Origin: Phlebiopsis flavidoalba
Taxonomy: Eukaryota; Basidiomycota; Agaricomycetes; Polyporales; Phanerochaetaceae
Length of the DNA stretch: 64,000 nt
Direction of reading: 5' to 3'
Assembly (NCBI GenBank): GCA_035772785.1
Contig: JAOCPU010000007.1
Span: forward strand, 1-64,000
Positions 43,600-54,344 of the stretch are shown here, piece by piece. The first letter of the stretch is position 1. Every line of letters starts with the position of its first letter. The position numbers and the translations under genes are program-made. The notes below the pieces were generated by a model. That model was given only the letters and a program-made list of their open reading frames with translations. It was not told the DNA's origin and ran no database searches.

Positions 43600-45010
43600 G
43601 TCAACTACCTCCTATTACCTCCAAGACCAAGTCTGTCAATGTGAGCATCATCCCGTCCACCGTGGACGACGTCAGTGAACCTGCGAAGTTTAGAAACACC
43701 ACCCCAGGCTCGACGCGAGTCATCTTGAACCCGAAATGGGCACGCACTAGCGAATTCGACGGCGTCGTCAACCCGCGACACCCCGCCTCCAAAATGAGCG
43801 ACCTCCCTTTCGCGCCGGCTGCCCCCCCTCCTTCCATTGCGAGCACTTTGACTTGAAGGTGTTCCCCAAGGCGGCTCTGGCAAAGGCCGTCTACAACATG
43901 GCCGTCGCCACCACACAAGCTTGCGCCGCGCGAGTGTGGCCTGACGAAAGGAGGGTCAATGTCTCGCTGAGTATGATCACCTCGGTCAAGCCGGTAAATA
44001 ACCAGACGGTGCGCAGAGCCGTGCGGAACAAGATTAGGACCGCAGTGAATCTGCTCGTCACGCGAGATCCAGTTATAACCAAGCGCAAGACAGGCGATTA
44101 TGTTGTGGAGTGGAGCGAGCGCACGAAGCTGGATTTATTGCTAGCAGGTATGTCCACCGTGGTATGGACACGCGAGGCATTGTTCACAATACAGCTCAGA
44201 CTGGACTTATCTCATATATCCAAAACCTGGAGTGTATCAGTTGCCGTATGCTACACTCCTCTATGTGACCTTAGACGGGGGTTCCAGCATCTTCATCGCT
44301 CGTGTCAACAGCTCGAGAGCCAGTGGGATGTTAAATCAGAGCCGTTTGAACAAGAGAGACCCGTCAAGTTGAATGAATATCGCCCTTCGACGGCTAAGAA
44401 TGTCATGAGCCTCCTGCAGAACTCACTGCCCGCAGAAGTTCTCGAAGAGTCGCAAGAATTTGTCGAGGAATTGGAGCGTCCGATGAAGGGCTCACAGGGA
44501 CGAGGACTGGAAGCACTCCTGCGGGATATCAGCGAGGACCTAGCTCGAGGGGAGATGAGTCCTCCAGACACAAGCGATGTCACCGACTGGGTACGTACTC
44601 GTTGATGAGAAGTGATGGAAGATCTCACGGAATCATATCAGCCTCCCACAACCATTGGCGGAGAACGCGCTGGAAGACGCGGAGAGGAGGAGATAGACCC
44701 ATTTGACCTTGTGAGCATCGTCTTGTCAACGAGAAACAGTCCATCTAATTCCATGAAGGAGGGCCCTTGGTCTAGCTCACCCAGGTCATTCCCACGAGAG
44801 AAGGAGTCGCGATCGTCCAATGGCCAACGCGCTCCGCGTCCGTTGCAGGACAGACTTTGGTCTGGCGACGCACCAAAAACGGACACTTGGGAGCGAGCGT
44901 ACATCTAACCGCGGGAGAAGCCTGCGGCGACGACGACGAACCATCTGGAGAAGCTCTTCAAGCAGAAGCCCATTCTGAAGCCGCATTCGAGCTCAAAGAA
45001 CAAGAGATAG
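43600..45010 (+). CDS. Uncharacterised conserved protein, about 400 residues
   Basis: The start at 43600 gives MSTTSYY. After a frame change it continues SVNVSIIPSTVDDVSEPAKF, NTTPGSTRVILNPKWARTS and FDGVVNPRHPASKMSD (43630-43800). A second frame carries FDLKVFPKAALAKAVYNMAV, ATTQACAARVWPDERRVNVS, TVRRAVRNKIRTAVNLLVTR and KTGDYVVEWSERTKLDLLLA (43850-44145). After an intron there is DVKSEPFEQERP and LEESQEFVEELE, with a charged C-terminal half. The probable end is EKLFKQKPILKPHSSSKNKR, with a stop at 45008-45010. The basic helix with RRAVRNKIR is suggestive of nucleic-acid or ribosome contact, but I cannot name the family. Confidence 0.55.
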
Positions 45011-45760
45011 GGATTGCATCATGTCCGAGTCAGGCCAGCTGTGTTCATTCGCACCCGAGGGACGAGCGTGGGACGGATTGCTCGGGAGAGCTCTCGTGCG
45101 GCGCATACGCACGAGAGGAGTTTGCTCGAGGGAGTAGGGCCCGCCCCACTTTGTGTCCCATAAGGCAGGTCCAGTGGCGGCCGAGGAGCTTGGTGTCGTG
45201 GGTGGTTCGTGGGGGCAGTCTGGGGGAGAGCGAGTACAAGGCGTCGGGTGGTCGCGATGGCTACACTGGGTGTAATGTGCAGCTTGGTAGGGATCAGAAG
45301 CATGGCGAGCAAGATTGGCGCAGTGTTAGATGGATGCTGGGAGCGGTGGGGGCGACGACAAGGATGTCCTGCAAAGGCGAAGACGACCCGGGCGTGCGCC
45401 GCCACGTGGGGCGTCTGCGGGGGCCCATGCCTGGAACAGTCACAAGCAAGTGTCCGAATCCGTCTGTCCACTTATTCCTCTCCCTCTCGAGAGCGATGTA
45501 TGTCTATCCGCTTTGTGCTCGAATTGGTGTCAGTCCAAAGTATAAGAGTCGCACTCCAGTCTCGATGTCCTCTCCACCAAACAAAGCCTGCCCGGGTTGT
45601 GCAGCAGATCCTCGCGTGTCCAGCAACCGCATCTTACCCCATAGACCTCTTCGCTGATTCCTCCGTCTAAAAATCCCCTTTCGTCTTTAATCCCTTTCGA
45701 CTTGCCTTATAAACATGTTCCAAGTTCAGTCCCAGCCCGCCTCCCCACTTCTCTACGCCA
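45011..45760. other. Intergenic region with an overlapping antisense ORF
   Basis: A 150-codon minus-strand frame (45019-45471) and plus-strand frames overlap. Both products are Arg/Pro/Ala-rich without domains and probably chance. A TATAAAC motif at 45710 is a likely core promoter for the following gene. Confidence 0.35.
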
Positions 45761-46730
45761 ATGGAACGCGCCACGCACTCGACGCCCGCTCCCTCTATCA
45801 ACATGCCGCGTTCGCTCGCGCGTCCCCCTTCGTACCGGGACGTCGACCGTGGAACCATTGCTGCCATCGCTCCAGAGCTGGCAGAAGACAGTTCCCATTT
45901 GAATACATCAGGCAGCACCTCGCTCGCCAGTCAAATGAGTATGTGGCGCACCCTTGTTTTCCTTTTATTGCATTTACTAACCTTTACGCCACAATTAGGA
46001 TGCTCGCAGCAGTCAACTTGCTTTCTATTCCGAGTTCTCTGCCCAAGTCGCACTTGCCGTCTTCGTTGGACGCGCCCGTGCGCCCGACCTCCAACGCGCC
46101 ATCCTCGGCTGCATTCCCCACTCATCTGCTCGCAGTCTCCTCGAACAAGGGCGCGCCGTCTACCCCCAACACCCCGACAGTCGCGTCTTTCGCTGCCCAG
46201 ATGGCGTCCTCAAAACACCTGCACACTTTACCCGACGCACTCGCTCGTGCTCGCCGCCCACTGCGCCGCGCTTCCCTCTCTCCCCGCCTCACGCCCATCC
46301 AACCCGCTCGACTCAGTCAGTCACGCTCCCCATCGTACCGCTGACCGTCCCCGACGCAATGACGTTCCCCCCACCTGCACGCGTATCCTGCACACCAAGC
46401 GCGCAGGACACCCTCCTCGCCGCGCTCCTCCAGTGCATCGCCGGCCACCTCCCCGCCGCGTCCGCCGCATCCTCGAGCGCGCCGCGCAGCTATGCCGCGC
46501 AGTTCAGCAACGAGCGACTCGTGCGCCTTGCGCAGGCCCTCGCTTCGACCGCGTACTCGCAAGGGCGGGTCCCAGGGCGGACTCCAGATCCTCATGGCGT
46601 ACGCCAAGGTCGTCACGAACCTCTGGAAGAACACGTGCGCATTCGGCATCTACGACACGAGCTCTGGGAGGTCATTGACCTCACCTACGAGATCATCCTC
46701 GCTGCGCTCAACCGCGTTGTGAGGCAGTAG
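45761..46730 (+). CDS. Uncharacterised protein, possibly lineage-specific
   Basis: The start at 45761 gives MERATHSTPAPSIN, followed by SLARPPSYRDVDRGTIAAIA and PELAEDSSHLN. A short intron with GTATGT and a TTAG-type acceptor follows (about 45937-46000). Downstream, across frames, are YSEFSAQVALAVFVGRARAP, DLQRAILGCIPHSSARSLLE and QGRAVYPQHPDSRVFRCPDG. A Ser/Pro-rich linker comes next, then AQDTLLAALLQCIAGHLPAA, APRSYAAQFSNERLVRLAQA and GGLQILMAYAKVVTNLWKNT. The end is LWEVIDLTYEIILAALNRVV, with a stop at 46730. It is mostly helical, with no signal peptide. I do not recognise the family. Confidence 0.5.
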
Positions 46731-47210
46731 AGTGCTCACACACACACCCCAAGACGCTGGTTTCGTCTGACCGGACTTTCGTTCACTTTCGTATTCACTC
46801 GCCCGTGTCCTATCGCACTGGGTGTTTCTAGTTCTTCCCTCCTATATCTCTCCTATTTCTCTCTCATACCCCCACTGTATCAGCTATCTTCTGAGGCTCC
46901 CCAACTGTATCAAATACTTTTCTTGGCTCCTCTCTGTCTTTCTAGCCTTGTCTCAGTAGTTGTACCTTTCTAATACCAGCATAATCGCGTCTCCCACCGT
47001 GCCTGTGTGATCAGAACCGACAATTTGGTCGATTGTGGGGTAACTCCAGCCTTCTCCCGTGCCGAGGAAGCCCAGCTCATTGTCTGATTGGAAGAGTCTG
47101 TACAACGTGTTTCCTTTCATTATTATCGCGGCCCAGGAAACAGGAGATTACACTACACAGCAGGGTATGCAAAGTTACAACAGAGAAAACCATTAATCGA
47201 ATTTTAGAGA
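46731..47210. other. Convergent intergenic region
   Basis: It lies between the 3' ends of a plus-strand and a minus-strand gene. It is T- and CT-rich, as expected for two 3' untranslated regions. No gene is evident. Confidence 0.5.
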
Positions 47211-50200
47211 TTATTTCTTGGCAACCTTGCTCCTACTGACTCTGCTCTTGCCAGCCTCCGCAGGCTTCTCAGGCTGCTCAGCGACCGCTGCACGAGTCCT
47301 GCCAACACTCTTCGCCCCCACCCTCGTCGCCAGCCGCGAAGCTGATCGTGCAGGGGGCGGCTTCCCCGACGTCCCAGCAGCGCAGGCGCGTCCTCGTCGG
47401 GCTCAGGTGTGTTCTCCTTGTTGCCCACCACAGGAGCGCGCAGCGCTCTCCGCTGCCAGTCGCGTCGAGCCCGTCGTCGCAGGCCGCTTCAGCGTTCGCC
47501 GTCTTTGCACCACGCGTGCCCCGCGGGATGCTCGACGACATCCTCGGCACCGCCGCCGTCGCCGCAGCAGCACCCGCAGGCCGGCGCCCCCTTACAGCGC
47601 GCGGGACACACGACCGTTGCGCGTACTGTCTTTGCAGATGGCGGCGCCTTCTCAGAGCGGGCCTCCTCTTTGATGACCTGCATGACCAGCTTGCCGCGCG
47701 CACTGCGCCGCACCCTGCTGTCGCCGTCGTCGGCCACAGGCACCTCGGGCGAAGAGAGTGGGGGGGCGGCTGGAAATCTGCGCCGTGGCAGTGCGCGTCG
47801 ATCGGGTCGCTCTCTTCTGCCATCCTCGTCCTCCTCTGCAATGGGGCGTTCGCCCACGTCGCTTGCTCGAAGCTTGCGCGCGGCGGCTCCTCTGGTGTGG
47901 GGTGTGTGGGTGTTTTGGCGCGGGTCTTTCGGAGCGACGCGGGGTGCGACAGCTCCTCAGGCGCAGGCGACGGCGTGCGTACTTGCGTGTAGCGCCGCAG
48001 TCGTCGTCTTGTGCTGAACCGTCCGTGTCAGTGTTCGCTCGGCTCTCGTGAAAGTGGCGGCCTTGCCGCGCGTTTTACGCGTTAACGCGTGCGGGACGGC
48101 GGGCTGGCTCTTCCGCTAGTGGCTCTTCAGCCTGGGCAGGGGGTTCTGGTGTAGTGGCAGCTCGGGAAGGCGTGCGCCGCGCTGAGGCCTTTCGCGGGTG
48201 AAGACTTTCTTGGTCTTCCGCCACGCTTTCTTGGGGATGGAGCCTCCTCGACCTGTTCAGTCTCATTCGTCTCAGTCTCCTCCGGTTCTGCTGCGGTCTC
48301 CGGCTCTGCTTCATACCCCGCCGGGGTAGCAAGCATCTTGCCAACCCCTTCGAAAGTGGGTGTCGCCATTACCCGTCGGTAGAGTTCGCGGACCCCGCTA
48401 GCAGCCTCAGCGGATCTCTCCGCTCGATGTGAACATGGGACGCACTCCGTCGAGACGCGGTGTGCTCCACTGGAGCAAGAGGGAGCTTGATTGAACATCT
48501 TCCGGACGCCTTGGAAGGACGGCGTGGCATTATCGCCGCGCGGAGCATGGAACACATGTTTGAGGTCGTCCAAACGAGTCGGGTGTCTGCACCTGGGGAG
48601 CCAAGCGCGAGCCAGACGCCTTCGGCTGCTCTTCCTCCTGCTCGTCCGCCATCTCGACATCTTCTTGCCTTGTCTCCTCAGGGCCCGAGAGCCCGGCAAG
48701 GACATCGTTTTCCTTGTCACTAACATCCTCCTCTTCCTCGTCCTCGTCCTCCTCTGCACTCTGCGGGTCTCCGATTTCGGTGAACACCTTCCTGACGGGG
48801 GCGCGCTCTCTGCCTCAGGCGCAAATAGGGAAAAGCCGCCACTCTTTGCGCGGAAGTAGCCAGACCAGGGCCAATCGAAGGCCTCGGGCCCATGCTCTGC
48901 CGACGTTTTGCGTCCTCACACCATGTGCTTCATGCGAGCTAGCAGGATCGACGTGTCCTCGGCCCCTTCGAGGTCAACATGTGAGGTGGTATCGTGAGCT
49001 GGAGGTACATGGGGCGACTCTTCAACTGTGGGCATAGATTGGGTGGATGGTTTTGTAGGAGAAAGGAGGGGGAACATTGAGAGGCGGCGGCCAGGCGTCT
49101 GTCCGCCAAAGAAGTCGGGCTCTGTGAGGGCAGATCTGCGTCTTTGCAAAATAGCCTAGCATTGTCGTTTAACTATCTAGCCTGGTGGAAGAATCAATAA
49201 TCTTACCTTGCGCTCGTCCTCAGTCAGACGTTCCCTCTTCGATGGAGACAATGGCTCGTCCCGCCGAGGAGTAGACGGCAGTACGAAGGATTCCTCTGCA
49301 GCCTGATTCTGCTCTTCCTCCTGGGCGTCCGTTGAGCGGCACAGTGATCTCACTCACTCTCCACGGCTCGACGACACGGACACGCCTTGGCCCAGAAGCG
49401 GTTCCAACGCCCGAAGGACCCGGCGTCGCGGTCCCATAGATGCCTCCTGGAGTGAAATCCCCCAACAGAGTATCGTACATGACCACGCGTTCTGTTCTTT
49501 GGTAGGCCAAAATCGGCTTGACGAGGCGCCTGAGGGGTCATAAACTTGCCTAGTGGACGTGATGGTATGGCAAAGGGACCCCGAACAGCTGGAGGAGGCA
49601 TGAGGTTTTCTGGACCTCCTCTTCTTCGATGTCCATCGCATTGACCCTCCTCATCCTCATCCTCTTCGACCCCAGCTTCGTCCGAGTATTCCTCTTCGTG
49701 GGCTCTGCGTCTGCTGTCTCCTGGGGCTCATCCTCTTCATACTATCGATAGCTATTAGTGGACATCCATGGATTCGGTGTCATTGGGACCTACCTCAGCT
49801 TCAGGCAATTCATGTTCTTCTTCTTCCTCGTCTGCATGAGTACGTTGTGCGCAGGCGATCCCCCAAATGCCCAGTCTTTAATCGAGCTCAGACTCTTGCG
49901 CCACCCATATGCTGACCCAGAAGCCTGTTGCTGCTCACCGGTCTCTTGTTCCTCGGTATCGACGACGTCGTGCTCGTCGCCCTCGCCGCCTTCCTCCAAC
50001 TCCTGCATCTGCTCAACTTCTTCGAAGATCTCTTCCACCTCTTCGACTTCACGCTCCTCTTCCGCTTCCAATCTCTCCTCTGTAAAGCAGAACGATGAGC
50101 TGACCTGATCAGCACCGGCGCGATGCAGAGATGCACGCGGGCGACGGCGCGCTGGGGTTTGAGCCGGAGCCTGAGCCGTTTGAGGGATGGGATATACGAC

Positions 50201-51039
50201 CTGACTCGGCGGTTCTGGTTCTGGTTCCTGGCTCAGGTACGAGCACACGTGTCTAATTCTAAGATGACTAGAATCGCGGTCCTCTTCGGCTACGACAACC
50301 CGTGGGTGGTTACTCTCGACAAGCACGATTTCCTCTTCTTCGTCTTCATCTTCCTCCTCGTCTTCTTCGGCGATATAGGCGCCACGTTTGAGGGGAGAGC
50401 TGAGTCTGCGGTTGTGCTCCGGTCGCACAAACGGGCTTTTGATAGGTGTCTTCAGGATTCGCAAAATTTTCGCGAGGGTTCTCGCTCGCACCTGGGGTGA
50501 AAACTTGGGCACTCTGGATCATAGACATACGGAGTGTTCGGCGACATCGCGCGACGACGACGACGATCTGGAGTAGAATCCTGGGGGCGAGATGGAGTGT
50601 CGAGAAGTGTAGCGCGTAGTTTCTTTGGGGGGATAGTAGAACTGGAATCGTTTCTTATGTACTTCAATGCTGGAGTTGTTTAGCAGAGGCACTGTGACGG
50701 GGTGAGCGGAGGGCCCGGTTTGCAGGGAAAACTGGTGCCCCATCTACCAGGACGCCGTTTACACCAAGCACAACAGTGGGGCGAAAGAAAAGCCTTGGAG
50801 ATCACGATGAACATCTACAGACAGAGCCTACGTGTTTGAAACGCACCTTGCGTTCCCGGAACATAAGCTTACAGTGTACACCACTGACGGTCTCATAGTA
50901 CAGCCTGATGTTGCATGTGGGGTCTCTGCCCTAGGGTGATCTCCTCTTCGTCGATGGGGTATGAGGCCACAACTTTATCGGGCTCGAGACGCTTCATTAG
51001 GCGGAGTGTGCCAAAGCGACCGACCTCGCTGGCCTCCAT
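47211..51039 (-). CDS. Large acidic FHA-domain protein (Ki-67-like architecture)
   Basis: Predicted nuclear protein. The start at 51039 gives MEASEVGRFGTLRLMKRLEP. The FHA domain follows: EEEITLGR, DPTCNIRLYYETVSGVHCKL (50850-50925), then after an intron VLGVNGVLVDGAPVFPANRA (50715-50770). FHA domains bind phosphothreonine; the conserved Gly-Arg, Ser-x-x-His-like and Asn-Gly positions are present. Next come LRATLLDTPSRPQDSTPDRR, VRARTLAKILRILKTPIKSP, and very acidic tracts (EEDEEEDEDEEEEIVLVE at about 50340; more at 49900-50050 and 48700). Short repeated motifs TPSFQGVRKMF (48510) and TPTFEGVGKML (48340) recall chromosome-periphery Ki-67-type repeats. The basic C-terminus ends SRSKVAKK at 47211. 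PP1 or chromatin binding is inferred only from the architecture. Confidence 0.7.
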
Positions 51040-51652
51040 GCTATATCACGCGTCTTATTCGTATTAGAATTATTGCTTGTCAAGAATCGAAGGTGTCGCG
51101 CCCCACGTCGGGGGCATCAAGCGTTTGGCATGGTGGTGAGTGTCGGCCAAGAGACGCAGCAAACTGTGTCGGTCAAGGGGCGATTTCGGCGCTTGCGCCA
51201 CCTGACGCGACGCGGTTGGGTTGACCACGTCGGCAGCACGGTTTCACGTGATCGCGCGACATTCGCTCGACCGAGACGGAACCGGGAGTGCCGTCGGCCG
51301 TCGACGAACGGATGATTTCGATTGACAGTCAATAGGCTGCATAGCTTATAATCCTTACAAAGTACAGAGGAATAGGGTGCAATTGATTCTGAAGGGAACA
51401 AGAACTTGGGTGGGTTATTGATATGATACAAAGATTGGTTTTACACTATAAAATGTTACCGTACGACTCAGTGATTACCTAGAAACAAAATGACAGAAAC
51501 CTCCCATGTGAGTACAAACTTCTATGACAATTATAATTATTGCGTCAATGTAGGTTTCATGGGAACGGAGAATTTCCCGCCCTTGATCAGTAGCTGTTTG
51601 GGGTTGAGAATAAGAACTCTCAGATGGACCACCATAGACGACTTACTCGTCG

Positions 51653-52645
51653 AAGTGTTTACCCCGCTTTGGGTCCGCTTTCCGTTTTGCGAGCACTTTC
51701 CGAACTTTACTTTCGGGGCGTACGACAATAACTGGAAACTGGGGAATGGCTGAGGCAATATCTATTCATAGGGACGGTGATTAGTCGTGCGGCCGACGTC
51801 ATCGAGAATTAACCTACTTTGAGACACTGCCCACTCCAGACCCGCCGAGTGCGGCGCCCCAAGCCTGCATGAGCCCTCGCTGCCCTCGTGTACCTACGAC
51901 GAGCGAATCCGGACGGTAAAGGGCGATGAGGCGGTCGATACTACCTGTGATAGCGCCCGCGATGAATTCGACAATGATCGAGAGCTATGCAAAGTATCAG
52001 CAAATGTGGAGCATGTGAGACTGAGCAACACACCTTGCGATCGGGATCGTTGTCGGGTGACATTTCTCTTGAACTTGACGCATGAGGTCGCGTGCCTCCT
52101 CTCGGTACGCTGCCTGTTTCTTTACCTACGGCTAGTCAGAAACACACACACGGCTTCTGTTTTCCCCCGGTATTACGTACCAAGATCCGCATCATCCACA
52201 CCTCGGAAGACAATGAACTCGTCTCCTTCTTGGACTAGACTCTCCAAGGCCATCAATCAAGCGCGCCTGGTTGCCGCTTTCATCAGGACTCGCAGCACAC
52301 AAGAATACGCGAGTACTCTTGGTCCTTGAGTAGCCCTCGCCCTCGCTCTGCACATAGCAATGTGTACGAAAACATGGATGCTTGCGCGGGTCCTCGAATG
52401 TATCGAATCCGACTTTCGGCGTGTATCCATGGGTGAACTGACGGAGGGCAATGGGGTGATACCATTACGAGGACTCTGCTTTGGTGCCGAAGGAGATCCC
52501 GAAGATAGAAAGCTGGGTTGCTGCACTGTTGAAATTGTCTGCCTGATGGAGCTCAGACGCGAGAAAAGGGTGACGAGCTGTAGCGGAGGGGAGGTGAACT
52601 CGGGACCTGAGAAGGGTCGACGGTCGTGTAGGACGAGTGTTTCAT
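51653..52645 (-). CDS. Universal stress protein (UspA domain), fungal type
   Basis: Cytosolic nucleotide-binding stress protein. The start at 52645 gives MKHSSYTTVDPSQVPSS, a Ser/Pro-rich N-terminus typical of fungal members. The domain entry reads KVGFDTFEDP (about 52415), then STRVFLCAASPDESGNQA (about 52270-52325). The middle is interrupted by introns (REEARDLM-type sequence near 52080). The second half is very clear: LSIIVEFIAGAITGSIDR with LIALYRPDSLVVGTRGQRGL and MQAWGAALGGSGVGSVS (51815-51985). The glycine loop and the final block PVIVVRPESKVRKVLAKRKA follow, with a stop at 51653-51655. The G-x2-G-x9-GS/T ATP-binding pattern seems preserved (GTRGQRG...GVGSVS). Confidence 0.85.
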
Positions 52646-53118
52646 TGCCGTGAGGCGGAGAGGAGCCGGGGGGAGTGGAATGTAATGCGGATGTTCGGGG
52701 AGTGCGACAATGTTGGGCCTTTGTGTTTCGCCAGTGTTCTGTTACCGAGTAGAAACTTGGGGATTAATGAGTGCAAAGAGTATGTGGATGAACTGCAATA
52801 CGCACACAGGAGCCGTGGTCGCAAGAGTGGGTGTCCTCGCTTTGATTATGAGAGTACCTCTGTGGTTTATCTTGCCAATGGACTTTCACTTACGGTCGCT
52901 CTGTTATGTCGGTATGTGGTGGTGAGAGGTAGAAGGGGTGTAAGGGGATGGCTGCGGCACCTCCACACCCCTCCCTTCCCGGCAGATCCGACGACCTTGG
53001 GCTTGGCCAGGCCCTAGTTGGCAGCGTTTAGGATAGGCGCCCTATCACTTGCCCGAACCTAGACCAGATCCTCCGCCGCCTCTATCCTTCTCCCAGCGCA
53101 TCTGCGCTGTTCACGACG
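52646..53118. other. Divergent intergenic region
   Basis: It separates the starts of the universal stress protein (minus) and the WW-domain protein (plus). No recognisable element is evident beyond purine-rich tracts at 52560-52680. Confidence 0.4.
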
Positions 53119-54015
53119 ATGATACCCCCAAACAAGTTTGAGGAACACGAACAGGAGAGTCCCCTCCGAGCAGGCCACGCGGAGACCGATGAAGCCTGTC
53201 ACGTCACAATCTGCACCAGCAGAGTCTTTCGACCTCTCAGGCACAGGCTGCCTCAGATCCCTGCTGTGAGCACGAGTGCCGTATCATCCGCGCGTTGTTC
53301 GGAGTAGCTACTGCGTCAGCTGGTGACTGGCAAGCTGTATGGTCACCTCAGCATAACGCATACTACTTTCACACAGACCTCGAAAAGATTTCTCAAGTAT
53401 TGGATACGGCACTCCCCCCCACGCCCGTTAAGGAATCCATTTGAACCCAGAGACCTCTTCTTCCGACTGACTGGGGTCCGCCTCTTCCGAGCCGACAACA
53501 GGAGGCACTCCTCCCTCGTAACATCCATGCTCGCTGATCGAGCTCGATCTGTATGCGGCCCTATGCAAGCTGCCTCCATCGTGCGCCAGGGTGCATCGGG
53601 GGGGGGCACCGTCTCTCTCTTATCCTCGATCCTTCGCTTGCAGCAACCTCATCCTCAAAACCCCCAAGCATTCACATATACCGGCGAAGTACAACGCCCG
53701 CACTGGCGCATTTGCGCGGCTGGTATGGCGAGACCCTAGTGCCATGTCTCCGAATATGAAAGGGCGAAGAGGAGGATGCATGAGGCATAACTTTCGACGA
53801 ATGGGCAGTGGAGCAGGACGTGGAAGAACGAAAGGCGCTAAGAGGCTGCGGAGGGAAGAAGAGGAAACGAATCACCAAGAAGGACATAGTGCGTAATTAT
53901 ACATGCATCATTGGAGGGTCCACGTAGTCTAACCCGTCGTGACCTCCGCATGAAAGGTTCAGGAACAGAAGAAACAGAAGAAGGATCGCCAAGACGGCCT
54001 GGCCTACGAACATAG
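53119..54015 (+). CDS. WW-domain protein, uncharacterised fungal family
   Basis: Predicted nuclear or cytosolic adaptor; WW domains bind proline-rich peptides. The start at 53119 (MIPPNKFEEHEQE) is the most upstream plausible one. A frame change leads to VATASAGDWQAVWSPQHNAY with YFHT (53305-53375), which is the first half of a WW domain. Its second half is disturbed by indels. Later blocks are DPSLAATSSS, FNARTGAF-like KYNARTGAFAR, NPSH/PSAMS-type sequence and EYERAKR...M. KRKRITKKDI follows and, after an intron (GTGCGT...AAG), QEQKKQKK and IAKTAW-LRT with a stop at 54013-54015. The terminal KKIAKTAWLRT-like signature and the NARTGAF block are typical of one conserved fungal WW-protein family, but its function is not known to me. 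Confidence 0.65.
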
Positions 54016-54344
54016 GCTCGTATCCTCCTATGCGTCATTGTACACACATTCACTTCTGTTGTACATCAGTGCCCATATAAATCTCACAGCCAGCCTCAGT
54101 GTCTTGCCTATATGATGACGCGTGAGGTGATGTTTCATATACGAGGCTCCATACTGGGCGTTCAGTGCGTCCCACATGCCTGAGGACGTTGGCAGCACCA
54201 CCCTTGCGTATAGACATTCGCATGTGCTGCGGGGGTATCTGCACGATACGACACGGTCGAGGCCCCACGGGAACACCGTAAGAGGTAAATAGAAGATCGT
54301 CGATACAATCCCACAGAAAAGTGTGAATAGAATAGAGCGTCCCG

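Noticed and set aside
43601..43918. Two antisense ORFs of about 105 codons
   Set aside because: They are shadows of the plus-strand gene at 43600-45010, whose blocks are longer and better ordered.
45019..45471. 150-codon minus-strand ORF
   Set aside because: The composition is Arg/Pro/Thr-rich without structure. It lies in an intergenic region next to a likely promoter.
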